Source: Argopecten irradians
Lineage: Eukaryota > Mollusca > Bivalvia > Pectinida > Pectinidae
NCBI RefSeq assembly: GCF_041381155.1
Contig: NC_091134.1
Location: 28,835,540-28,899,539 of the forward strand
Direction: 5' to 3'
Length of the DNA stretch: 64,000 bases
The notes below the pieces were generated by a model. The model was not told the DNA's origin. It ran no database searches and saw nothing but the letters and a program-made list of their open reading frames with translations. The first letter of the stretch is position 1. Each line of letters opens with the position of its first letter. Below are positions 39,217 to 51,335 of the stretch, in pieces. Position numbers and translations under genes: made by a program.

Positions 39217-41044
39217 GACAGTGATGGACATGAATATGTGGTTATCAACTGACAAGATATTGTGATTGTTTTTAGACATGAACTGGATTGTGGAATATAA
39301 GTTACCTTATGGAGAATCCCGTTTTTACCAATCGCATGTAAATATTTGAAAATATCCATCAGGAAGCTCCACTGGCTGTGACAACGTCATGTCACAATAT
39401 CGGTGTTGTTGTGGGTGCCCTATATAGAAGAGCAGCATAAGGCCAAAACTAACAAAATCATGTAGTTTTAGATAAAAGCATGAAACTTGGAAAACAAGTA
39501 GTAAATAACTAAAAGATATGTATTCAATCTTGGAGTATTTGAATTTATTATCTACCTTTATTGATTATCAGCAAATCACTCAATATTACAAACAATACAT
39601 AGTATATTAATTTGAATATTAAATCAGGAGGTTACCACATAAACTGAATACTCCTTCATTAAAGATAAGACAAGAGAAAACAAATAGGAGAATAAAAATT
39701 TACAGCTTATGGTATTGTAATGTATAGATAAATGATAAAATTTTTAAATTTTGAATTTAAGGTATTTAGTATTCGAATTTAAGGTATTTAGTATTCACTT
39801 AAACTGAATATGACTTCACTGAAGATAGAGACCAGACAAATATGACAATGCAAGCAGAAAAATGATACATAATAATGTTTAGATAATTGTGGAATAGATA
39901 TAAAAATAAAATAGGATGATTTATTTGCCTTACGGATATGTAACACCTGGTCGTACTTGGGTTTTTAGCATATTTAAAAACTGAGGAGGTATACCTAGAT
40001 ATACATATATGCCTTGGTGCACTGTGATATGTTATCGTAAGTTGAAATATGCTAATTTTTGGGTAATAATGTGGGTATTACTAGTTAGAGATACTCTATG
40101 AGGTAGGTTCTGATAAGCTGTGCTACTCTTCGATACGCTTATTTTAGGCATTAGATTAGTGGTAAAAATACACAGAGGTATACGCTTTGACATGCTGTAC
40201 GGTATGCTGATCTACGCTGAGGAACGCTAGAACGCATGTGTCGTTATAGATTCACAACAGTCTGCAATATGTCTGACATTTACATTCGAGCATTTGAGAA
40301 TGCCAGCCTCCGAGAATGTAATAATTGTTCATGCTTTCGTAATACTGATAAAATGACATGTATATCGCGATGGTACACACATCTTCTGATGCCCAAACTC
40401 ACCTAAATATTCATCAACTTCCAGATCATTATGCCATCAGGGGGAGAAACATAAAGCTGTATGCCATAATTTAATTTACAATCATATGCTAATTTTTACC
40501 ATATAATCTTTGTACATTTGTATTTTACTTTTTTGCGATCGATCTTCACTCATATGCTAGTTGTCAACCTACCTTTGTGTACTGAAAGTATTGAAGTTTT
40601 CTTCAAGCAATAGCTTTGTCATACAATATTACATCTACAATGTAATTATAAATGAAGTGATCAACGATAATGACATAATATTGACAAAAATATGTCGTTT
40701 TCATTTCATATCTGGCAACAGAAAAAAAATTGAATATGTTAAAATGGTAAGATTATATTGTAAAAATTACTTTTGTCACTAGACTGTATATGTTGTCTTC
40801 AGATTAACAGATTATCTTATGCCTGGTGAATTAAGTCTGTTTTTGCTGATACACTTTTGAAACAAAAATATATCTATATGGATAAAAATGCAACAATAAA
40901 TTAATATGAACAATTAGTTCTGCCTTTTTCTTTTTAATTAATTTTTATATACCGATTAATCCGAGATTTTCATATGTTATATTTTATTCACCACTAAAAG
41001 TTACTAACAATAATACATTAGTTCCTTTTGTTATTAGTTATATT
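39217..41044. other. GMPS 3' UTR and intergenic DNA
   Basis: AT-rich sequence without recognisable exons. A short direct repeat (GAATTTAAGGTATTTAGTAT) lies near 39752-39795. Nothing else could be supported. Confidence 0.4.
39905..39910 (+). terminator. Candidate GMPS polyadenylation signal
   Basis: AATAAA, 689 nt after the stop codon, in AT-rich sequence. Others further on (for example near 40896) are equally possible; no strong downstream GU-rich element fixes the choice. Confidence 0.3.
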
Positions 41045-41400
41045 ATTTTAGCTTGCCTAGCCCAGGGGTCCAATGACCCTTGTCATGGCATGGCGTCCGT
41101 CATCCGTCAGTCAGCATTTCCTTAAGTCGCTACTAGTCATAGATTTCTATATGGATTGTAACCAAATTTGTCAAGAAACATATACTTGTTGAGAGGGGGT
41201 GGGAAGAGGAAGAGTTTGTACCTGGTAGAAATCTTTAGCCATGACCAACCTGGAGCAATAGTGTTTGGACCCAACAGGGAAATTAGAAATAAATCTTTAA
41301 TATCCCTGAGGAAAAAACACTGAAATATTAGAATTAAATCTTTAAAATTCTTGAAGAAGTAAATTCTGAAAATGTATTGGAACATTTCAAACCAGGTGAG
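41045..41400 (+). repeat. Dispersed molluscan repeat, relative of the 126-bp satellite unit
   Basis: It contains AGCTTGCCTAGCCCAGGGGT, a GTCCGTC run, CTACTAGTCATAGATTTCTA, then ATGGATTGTAACCAAATTTG, AAGAAACAT and a GAGAGGGGGTGGGAAG tract. The block starting ATGGATTGTAACCAAAT is the opening of the satellite unit at 43.35-51.2 kb. Confidence 0.7.
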
Positions 41401-41694
41401 CGATACAGGTCCTCAAAGCTTTTGTTACTGTAAACATGTTTTAATATCAACCTTATTATTATCATTCCGTCTTTCCATATTACATAATTAGCTCCCTTGC
41501 GGATAGGTATCTATTGTTACATCATACATCATTATTTTGTGAGCGCCATTCATGCCGTTTTCTCCCTTTCAAATGTTGAATGCACATTAGGAAATAATAC
41601 AAAGGTTGCTCATATGAAACGGACAGACAATTTTTATTTCCTCCTGCTCAGGAGATTGGTGTTGTCAACATTTTCACATAATATATTAGTTTTA

Positions 41695-42612
41695 CAAACA
41701 AGAGATCCCAGAGGGATCTTGGCGCCCACCAAAGTATGATCTACGTCTGACAATGGAAAGAGGGATCTTTCTCTGCTTTTCAAACTTTTTCAAACATACA
41801 ATATATATGAAATATGAAACAGATCACTTCATTCCTTTTTTAGAAATAGCAGTAACAAACTTCAACTATCAAAATCCAAGATGGCTACCTGTCGGCCATC
41901 TTGTTGACCGATCGGTCCTAAAATGCAATATGCACAACTAAGGTCCTAGGGGAACATACATATAAAATTTGAGAGAGATCGCTTCAGTACTTTCTGAGAA
42001 ATAGCGGTAACAAACTTTAACTATCAAAATCCAAGATGGCGGCCAGGCGGCCATCTTGTTGACCGATCAGTCCCAAAATGCAATATGCACAGCTAGTCCT
42101 GGGGGAACCTACATGTGAAATTTGAGAAAGATCACTTTAGCCCTTTCTGAGAAATAGCGGTAACAAACTTTAACTATCAAAATCCAAGATGGTGGCCATC
42201 TTGTCAACCGATCGGTCCCAAAATGCAATATGCACAACTAGTGCCCTAGGGGAACATATACAATAAATTGAGAGATCCCTTCAGTACTTTCTGAGAAATA
42301 GCGGTAACAAACTTCAACAATCAAAGTCCAAGATGGCGGCCATCTTGACAACCGATCGGTCCCAAAATGTAATATGCACAACAAGTGCCCTAGGGGAACC
42401 TACACAATAAATTTGAGAGAGATCCCTTCAGTACTTTCTGAAGAATAGCGGTAACAATCTTTAACTAATCAAAATCCAAGATGGCGGCCATCTTGTTGAC
42501 CGATGGGTCCCAAAATGCAATATGCCTATCTAGGGTCCAAGGGGAACCTACATTTGAAATTTGAGAAAGATCCCTTCAGCCCTTTCTGAGAAATAGCGGT
42601 AACAAGAAATGT
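41695..42612 (+). mobile_element. Pearl-like element with five core repeats of about 150 bp
   Basis: The head CAAGAGATCCCAGAGGGATC then TTGGCGCCCACC is shared with 54859 and 9590. The core has five units of about 146-157 bp (AATCCAAGATGG near 41874, 42031, 42182, 42328, 42475), each with ATAGCGGTAACAAACTT, GACCGATCGGTCCC and AAAATGCAATATGCACAACT. A unique tail with GAAGGACGGACCGCGGACCA and a short inverted repeat (CACCATCTGATGATGGTG) follows. Tandem cores between conserved flanks resemble bivalve pearl/Helitron-type non-autonomous elements; the name is by resemblance only. Confidence 0.7.
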
Positions 42613-43340
42613 TAACGGAAGGACGGACCGCGGACCACGAACTAAAAGCGATTTGAATAGCCCACCATCTGATGATGGTGGACTAATAAAAAGTGTTTTC
42701 CACAAAAATGTTCCGGAACAATAATTTCCGTCTTTCCACATCCCCTATACATCAAACTATCCTAAACACTGAACAGTCACTGCTGAGGAGGATGTTTTGG
42801 GAAGACCAATACGTCTGCACCCATATCTTTGTGTTCATTCTAACTCCTCTACAGCTCTTTTGGTATATAAGGAGTTCCTTAGTTCACAACCATACAACAT
42901 ACTCAAATACACAGCGCTTTTTATAATATTAAAACTAGATACCACTCGCAGGGACTTGGTACGAAACTTTTAGCCAACAGTATATTCATGTAATACTATA
43001 TATATATATAAAGCTTAATCAGCTATATTGCTTCTAGATTGTAAGTTACTTGTGAAAATTATCTCGGCGTAAGAAATATCACAACGTTTGCCCACAATAA
43101 GTTCCTTAGAAAAAGTCACTTTAATTGTCAGATTTAATATCACTGTCTGCCATGCTGCGCTTCAAAAATAGATATGTGGAAATCAGGACAAAGAATATCC
43201 TACAGGCTTAATTTGAGAAAGCTGTACATGTAGACCTATTCAATACTTTCAGAGAAAGTGTTAAAATCAGTCATGTTGTTTCCTTTTCGTGTACAAAATG
43301 AATTTACTAACCTATAGGGACAACGAGACCAACATACAAC
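42613..43340. other. Intergenic DNA with a MITE end at 42945-43010
   Basis: CGCAGGGACTTGGTACGAAA then CAACAGTATA near 42950 matches one end of the MITE at 7258-7410. The rest holds nothing recognised. Confidence 0.5.
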
Positions 43341-43349
43341 TGTGTGAAA

Positions 43350-46300
43350 TTTCTGCATGGATTGTAACCAAATTTTGGCAGGAACATCATCTGGCCTGCT
43401 GAAGACAGGAGAGGCGGGTCTGGTATGGGAAACAGAAATATATCCTTTACTGCATCGCTTCAAGTCGGAGTTCTGCATGGATTGTAACCAAATATTGGCA
43501 GGAACATCATCTGGCCTGCTGAAGACAGGAGAGGCGGGCCTGGTATGGGAAACAGAAATATATCCTTTACTGGTAGTAAATCGCTTCAAGTCGGAGTTCT
43601 GCATGGATTGTAATCAAATTTTGGCAGGAACATCATCTGGCCTGCTGAAGACAGGAGAGGCGGGTCTGGTATGGGAAACAGAAATATATCCTTTACTGCA
43701 TCGCTTCAAGTCGGAGTTCTGCATGGATTGTAACCAAATTTTGGCAGGAACATCATCTGGCCTGCTGAAGACAGGAGAGGCGGGTCTGGTATGGGAAACA
43801 GAAATATATCCTTTACTGGCAGTAAATCGCTTCAAGTCGGAGTTCTGCATGGATTGTAACCAAATTTTGGCAGGAACATCATCTGGCCTGCTGAAGACAG
43901 GAGAGGCGGGTCTGGTATGGGAAACAGAAATATATCCTTTACTGGCAGTAAATCGCTTCAAGTCGGAGTTCTGCATGGATTGTAACCAAATTTTGGCAGG
44001 AACATCATCTGGCCTGCTGAAGACAGGAGAGGCGGGTCTGGTATGGGAAACAGAAATATATCCTTTACTGGCAGTAAATCGCTTCAAGTCGGAGTTCTGC
44101 ATGGATTGTAACCAAATTTTGGCAGGAACATCATCTGGCCTGCTGAAGACAGGAGAGGCGGGTCTGGTATGGGAAACAGAAATATATCCTTTACTGGCAG
44201 TAAATCGCTTCAAGTCGGAGTTCTGCATGGATTATAACCAAATTTTGGCAGGAACATCATCTGGCCTGCTGAAGACAGGAGAGGCGGGTCTGGTATGGGA
44301 AACAGAAATATATCCTTTACTGCATCGCTTCAAGTCGGAGTTCTGCATGGATTGTAACCAAATATTGGCAGGAACATCATCTGGCCTGCTGAAGACAGGA
44401 GAGGCGGGTCTGGTATGGGAAACAGAAATATATCCTTTACTGGCAGTAAATCGCTTCAAGTCGGAGTTCTGCATGGATTATAACCAAATTTTGGCAGGAA
44501 CATCATCTGGCCTGCTGAAGACAGGAGAGGCGGGTCTGGTATGGGAAACAGAAATATATCCTTTACTGGCAGTAAATCGCTTCAAGTCGGAGTTCTGCAT
44601 GGATTGTAACCAAATTTTGGCAGGAACATCATCTGGCCTGCTGAAGACAGGAGAGGCGGGTCTGGTATGGGAAACAGAAATATATCCTTTACTGGCAGTA
44701 AATCGCTTCAAGTCGGAGTTCTGCATGGATTGAACAAATTTTGGCAGGAACAATGTGGCAGGAACATCATCTGGTCCTGCTGTAACAAAAGACAGGAAGA
44801 GGCGGGCGGGCTGGTATGGGAAACAGAAATATATCCTTTACTGGCAGTAAATCGCTTCAAGTCGGAGTTCTGCATGGATTGTAACCAAATTTTGGCAGGA
44901 ACATCATCTGGCCTGCTGAAGACAGGAGAGGCGGGCCTGGTATGGGAAACAGAAATATATCCTTTACTGGCAGTAAATCGCTTCAAGTCGGAGTTCTGCA
45001 TGGATTGTAACCAAATTTTGGCAGGAACATCATCTGGCCTGCTGAAGACAGGAGAGGCGGGTCTGGTATGGGAAACAGAAATATATCCTTTACTGGCAGT
45101 AAATCGCTTCAAGTCGGAGTTCTGCATGGATTGTAACCAAATTTTGGCAGGAACATCATCTGGCCTGCTGAAGACAGGAGAGGCGGGTCTGGTATGGGAA
45201 ACAGAAATATATCCTTTACTGGCAGTAAATCGCTTCAAGTCGGAGTTCTGCATGGATTGTAACCAAATTTTGGCAGGAACATCATCTGGCCTGCTGAAGA
45301 CAGGAGAGGCGGGCCTGGTATGGGAAACAGAAATATATCCTTTACTGGCAGTAAATCGCTTCAAGTCGGAGTTCTGCATGGATTGTAACCAAATTTTGGC
45401 AGGAACAATCATCTGGCCTGCTGAAGACAGGAGAGGCCTGGTATGGGCAGAAATATATCCTTTACTGGCAGTAAATCGCTTCAAGTCGGAGTTCTGATGG
45501 ATTGTAATCAAATTTTGGCAGGTCTGGCCTGCTGAAGACAGGAGAGGGCGGGTCTGGTATGGGAAACAGAAATATATCCTTTACTGCTTCGCTTCAAGTC
45601 GGAGTTCTGCATGGATTGTAACCTTTCATCTGGCCTGCTGAAGACTGGCTGGTATGGGAAACAGAAATATATCCTTTATGGCAGTAAATCGCTTCAAGTC
45701 GGAGTTCTGTCTGGTATGGGAAACAGAAATATATCCAAAACTGGCAGAAAATCGCTTCAAGTCGGAGTTCTGCATGGATTGTAATCAAATTTTGGCAGGA
45801 ACATCATCTGGCCTGCTGAAGACAGGAGAGGCGGGTCTGGTATGGGAAACAGAAATATATCCTTTACTGCTTCGCTTCAAGTCGGAGTTCTGCATGGATT
45901 GTAACCAAATTTTGGCAGGAACATCATCTGGCCTGCTGAAGACAGGAGAGGCGGGTCTGGTATGGGAAACAGAAATATATCCTTTACTGGCAGTAAATCG
46001 CTTCAAGTCGGAGTTCTGCATGGATTGTAACCAAATTTTGGCAGGAACATCATCTGGCCTGCTGAAGACAGGAGAGACGGGTCTGGTATGGGAAACAGAA
46101 ATATATCCTTTACTGGCAGTAAATCGCTTCAAGTCGGAGTTCTGCATGGATTGTAACCAAATTTTGCAGAACATCATTGCTGCTGAAGAAAACAAAATTT
46201 GGCAGGGAGTTCTGCATGGATTGTAACCAAATTTTGCAGGAACATCATCTGGCCTGCTGAAGACAGGAGAGGCGGGTCTGGTATGGGAAACAGAAATATA

Positions 46301-49300
46301 TCCTTTACTGGCAGTAAATCGCTTCAAGTCGGAGTTCTGCATGGATTGTAACCAAATTTTGGCAGGAACATCATCTGGCCTGCTGAAGACAGGAGAGGCG
46401 GGTCTGGTATGGGAAACAGAAATATATCCTTTACTGGCAGTAAATCGCTTCAAGTCGGAGTTCTGCATGGATTGTAACCAAATTTTGGCAGGAACATCAT
46501 CTGGCCTGCTGAAGACAGGAGAGGCAGGTCTGGTATGGGGAAACAGAAAATATATCCTTTACTGGCAGTAAATCGCTTCAAGTCGGAGTTCTGCATGGAT
46601 TATAACCAAATTTTGGCAGGAACATCATCTGGCCTGCTGAAGACAGGAGAGGCAGGTCTGGTATGGGAAACAGAAATATATCCTTTACTGGCAGTAAATC
46701 GCTTCAAGTCGGAGTTCTGCATGGATTGTAACCAAATTTTGGCAGGAACATCATCTGGCCTGCTGAAGACAGGAGAGGCGGGTCTGGTATGGGAAACAGA
46801 AATATATCCTTTACTGGCAGTAAATCGCTTCAAGTCGGAGTTCTGCAAATTTTGGCAGGATCTGTAACTGGAGGAAACAAAAATCCTTTTTGTAAATCGC
46901 TTCAGGAACATCATCTGGCCTCAGGCCTGTGAAGACAGGAGAGGCAGGTCTGGTATGGGAAACAGAAATATATCCTTTACTGCTTCGCTTCAAGTCGGAG
47001 TTCTGCATGGATTGTAACCAAATTTTGGCAGGAACATCATCTGGCCTGCTGAAGACAGGAGAGGCGGGTCTGGTATGGGGAAACAGAAATATATCCTTTA
47101 CTGGCAGTAAATCGCTTCAAGTCGGAGTTCTGCATGGATTGTAACCAAATTTTGGCAGGAACATCATCTGGCCTGCTGAAGACAGGAGAGGCAGGTCTGG
47201 TATGGGAAACAGAAAATATATCCTTTACTGGCAGTACAATCGCTTCAAGTCGGAGTTCTGCATGGATTGTAACCAAATTTTGGCAGGAACATCATCTGGC
47301 CTGCTGAAGACAGGAGAGGCAGGTCTGGTATGGGAAACAGAAAATATATCCTTTACTGGCAGTAAATCGCTTCAAGTCGGAGTTCTGCATGGATTGTAAC
47401 CAAATTTTGGCAGGAACATCATCTGGCCTGCTGAAGACAGGAGAGGCGGGTCTGGTAATGGGAAACAGAAATATATCCTTTACTGGCAGTAAATCGCTTC
47501 AAGTCGGAGTTCTGCATGGATTTGTAACCAAATTTTGGCAGGAACATCATTCTGGCCTGCTGAAGACAGGAGAGGCAGGTCTGGTATGGGAAACAGAAAT
47601 ATATCCTTTACTGGCAGTAAATCGCTTCAAGTCGGAGTTCTGCATGGATTATAACCAAATTTTGGCAGGAACATCATCTGGCCTGCTGAAGACAGGAGAG
47701 GGGGGCCTGGTATGGGAAACAGAAATATATCCTTTACTGGCAGTAAATCGCTTCAAGTCGGAGTTCTGCATGGATTGTAACCAAAATTTTGGCAGGAACA
47801 TCATCTGGCCTGCTAAAGACAGGAGAGACGGGTCTGGTATGGGAAACAGAAATATATCCTTTACTGGCAGTAATTCGCTTCAAGTCGGAGTTCTGCATGC
47901 ATTGTAATCAAGTTTTGGCAGGAACATCATCTGGCCTGCTGAAGACAGGAGAGGCGGGTCTGGTATGGGAAACAGAAATATATCCTTTACTGGCAGTAAA
48001 TCGCTTCAATGGTCGGAGTTCTGCATGGATTATAACTAAATTTTGGCAGGAACGGTTGTCTGTACCTGCTGAAGACAGGAAGGGCGGGTCTGGTAATGGG
48101 AAACAGAAATATATCCTTTACTGGCAGTAAGTTGCTTCAAGTCGGAGTTCTGCATGGAGTATGTAATCAAATTTTGGCAGGAACATCATCTGGCCTGCTG
48201 AAGATACAGGAGAGGGCGGTTCTGTGGTATGGGAAACAGAAATCTAATCCTTTACTGGCAGTAAATCGCTTTCAATGACGGAGTTCTGCATGGATTATAA
48301 CCAAATTTTGGCAGGAACAATCATCTGGCCTGCTGAAGACAGGAGAGGCAGGTCTGGTAATGGGAAACAGAAATATAATCCTTTACTGGCAGTAAATCGC
48401 TTCAAGTCGGAGTTCTGCATCGGATTTGTAACCAAATTTTGGCAGGAACATCATCTGGCCTGCTGAAGACAGGAGAGGCGGGTCTGGTATGGGAAACAGA
48501 AATATAATCCTTTACTGGCAGATAAATCGCTTCAAGTCGGAGTTCTGCATGGATTGTAACCAAATTTTGGCAGGAACATCATCTGGCCTGCTGAAGACAG
48601 GAGAGGCGGGTCTGGTATGGGAAACAGAAATATATCCTTTACTGGCAGTAAAATCGCTTCAAGTCGGAGTTCTGCATGGATTGTAACCAAATTTTGGCAG
48701 GAACATCATCTGGCCTGCTGAAGACAGGAGAGGCAGGTCTGGTATGGAAAACAGAAATATATCCTTTACTGGCAGTAAATCGCTTCAAGTCGGAGTTCTG
48801 CATGCATTGTAATCAAATTTTGGCAGGAACATCATCTGGCCTGCTGAAGACAGGAGAGGCGGGTCTGGTATGGGAAACAGAAATATATCCTTTACATTTA
48901 GCTTCGCTTCAAGTAGGAGTTCTGCATGGATTGTAACCAAATTTTGGCAGGAACATCATCTGGCCTGCTGAAGACAGGAGAGGCGGGTCTGGTATGGGAA
49001 ACAGAAATATATCCTTTACTGGCAGTAAATCGCTTCAAGTCGGAGTTCTGCATGGATTGTAACCAAATTTTGGCAGGAACATCATCTGGCCTGCTGAAGA
49101 CAGGAGAGGCAGGTCTGGTATGGGAAACAGAAATATATCCTTTACTGGCAGTAAATCGCCTCAAGTCGGAGTTTTGCATGGATTGTAACCAAATTTTGGC
49201 AGGAACATCATCTGGCCTGCTGAAGACAGGAGAGGGGGCCTGGTATGGGAAACAGAAAATATCCTTTACTGGCAGTAAAATCGCTTCAAGTCGGAGTTCT

Positions 49301-51225
49301 GCATGGATTGTAACCAAATTTTGGCAGGAACATCATCTGGCCTGCTAAAGACAGGAGAGGACGGGTCTGGTATGGGAAACAGAAATATATCCTTTACTGG
49401 CAGTAAATCGCTTCAAGTCGGAGTTCTGCATGCATTGTAATCAAGTTTTGGCAGGAACATCATCTGGCCTGCTGAAGACAGGAGAGGCGGGTCTGGTATG
49501 GGAAACAGAAATATATCCTTTACTGCTTCGCTTCAAGTCGGAGTTCTGCATGGATTGTAACCAAATTTTGGCAGGAACATCATCTGGCCTGCTGAAGACA
49601 GGAGAGGCAGGTCTGGTATGGGAAACAGAAATATATCCTTTACTGGCAGTAAAATCGCTTCAAGTCGGAGTTCTGCATGGATTGTAACCAAATTTTGGCA
49701 GGAACATCATCTGGCCTGCTGAAGACAGGAGAGGCGGGTCTGGTATGGGAAACAGAAATATATCCTTTACTGGCAGTAAATCGCTTCAAGTCGGAGTTCT
49801 GCATGGATTGTAACCAAATTTTGGCAGGAACATCATCTGGCCTGCTGAAGACAGGAGAGGCGGGTCTGGTATGGGAAACAGAAATATATCCTTTACTGGC
49901 CGTAAATCGCTTCAAGTCGGAGTTCTGCATGGATTGTAACCAAATTTTGGCAGGAACATCATCTGGCCTGCTGAAGACAGGAGAGGCAGGTCTGGTATGG
50001 GAAACAGAAATATATCCTTTACTGGCAGTAAATCGCTTCAAGTCGGAGTTCTGCATGGATTGTAACCAAATTTTGGCAGGAACATCATCTGGCCTGCTGA
50101 AGACAGGAGAGGGGGGCCTGGTATGGGAAACAGAAATATATCCTTTACTGGCAGTAAATCGCTTCAAGTCGGAGTTCTGCATGGATTGTAACCAAATTTT
50201 GGCAGGAACATCATCTGGCCTGCTAAAGACAGGAGAGACGGGTCTGGTATGGGAAACAGAAATATATCCTTTACTGGCAGTAAATCGCTTCAAGTCGGAG
50301 TTCTGCATGATTGTAATCAAGTTTTGGCAGGAACATCATCTGGCCTGCTGAAGACAGGAGAGGCGGGGTCTGGTATGGGAAACAGAAATATATCCTTTAC
50401 TGGCAGTAAATCGCTTCAAGTCGGAGTTCTGCATGATTATAACTAAATTTTGGCAGGAACATTGTCTGGCCTGCTGAAGACAGGAGAGGCGGGTCTGGTA
50501 TGGGAAACAGAAATATATCCTTTACTGGCAGTAAAGTTGCTTCAAGTCGGAGTTCTGCATGTGATTGTAAATCAAATTTTGGCAGGAACATCATCTGGCC
50601 TGCTGAAGACAGGAGAGGCGGGTCTGGTATGGGAAACAGAAATATAATCCTTTACTGGCAGTAAATCGCTTCAAGTCGGAGTTCTGCATGGATTATAACC
50701 AAATTTTGGCAGGAACATCATCTGGCCTGCTGAAGACAGGAGAGGCAATTCTGGTATGGAAACAGAAATATATCCTTTACTGGCAGTAAATCGCTTCAAG
50801 TCGGAGTTTTGCATGGATTATAACCAAATTTTTGGCAGGAACATCATCTGGCCTGCTGAAAACAGGAGAGGCGGGTCTGGTATGGGAAACAGAAATATAT
50901 CCTTTACTGGCAGTAAATCGCTTCAAGTCGGAGTTCTGCATGGATTGTAACCAAATTTTGGCAGGAACATCATCTGGCCTGCTGAAGACAGGAGAGGGGG
51001 GCCTGGTATGGAAACAGAAATATATCCTTTACTGGCAGTAAATCGCTTCAAGTCGGAGTTCTGCATGGATTGTAACCAAATTTTTGGCAGGAACATCATC
51101 TGGCCTGCTGAAGATAGGAGAGGCGGGTCTGGTATGGGAAACAGAAATATGGCAGTACTGGCAGTAAATCGCTTCAAGTCGGAGTTCTGCATGGATTGTA
51201 ACCAAAAATAGGCAGGAACATTATT
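43350..51225. repeat. 126-bp satellite array, about 62 units, 7.9 kb
   Basis: The unit begins TTCTGCATGGATTGTAACCA and contains CATCATCTGGCCTGCTGAAG, ACAGGAGAGGCGGGTCTGGT, ATGGGAAACAGAAATATATC and AATCGCTTCAAGTCGGAG. A 117-bp variant lacks nine bases in the GGCAGTAAATCGC part. Units from 43.35 to 44.7 kb are almost identical; from about 44.7 kb, and especially 45.4-48.5 kb, many carry one-base indels or scrambled junctions. Both strands read open for hundreds of codons because 126 and 117 are multiples of three. No splice context, start context or known domain supports a protein. The unit resembles part of a dispersed repeat found at 41045-41400 and just after the array. Confidence 0.97.
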
Positions 51226-51335
51226 TGGGGAAAGGGAACAGAGTTTCTATAACTCTTTTCCTCCTGACCCCTTGGGAAATGAGCGGGGCCCAAAAGGAGA
51301 AATAGAGGTCAATCTTGTAAGGACTTTCCAGTTAG
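51226..51335 (+). repeat. Flanking part of the dispersed repeat that seeded the satellite
   Basis: After the last unit the sequence passes into GGGGAAAGGGAACAGAGTTT, then TCCTCCTGACCCCTTGGGAA and a GGCCCAAAAGGAGAAATAG stretch, the usual continuation of the ATGGATTGTAACCAAAT family. The array therefore ends inside a normal copy of that repeat. Confidence 0.65.

Noticed and set aside
43357-44733. 458-codon plus-strand ORF and matching minus-strand ORFs
   Set aside because: They run through the 126-bp satellite. Repeat lengths of 126 and 117 are multiples of three and the unit lacks stops in these frames; both strands are open alike and there is no gene context.
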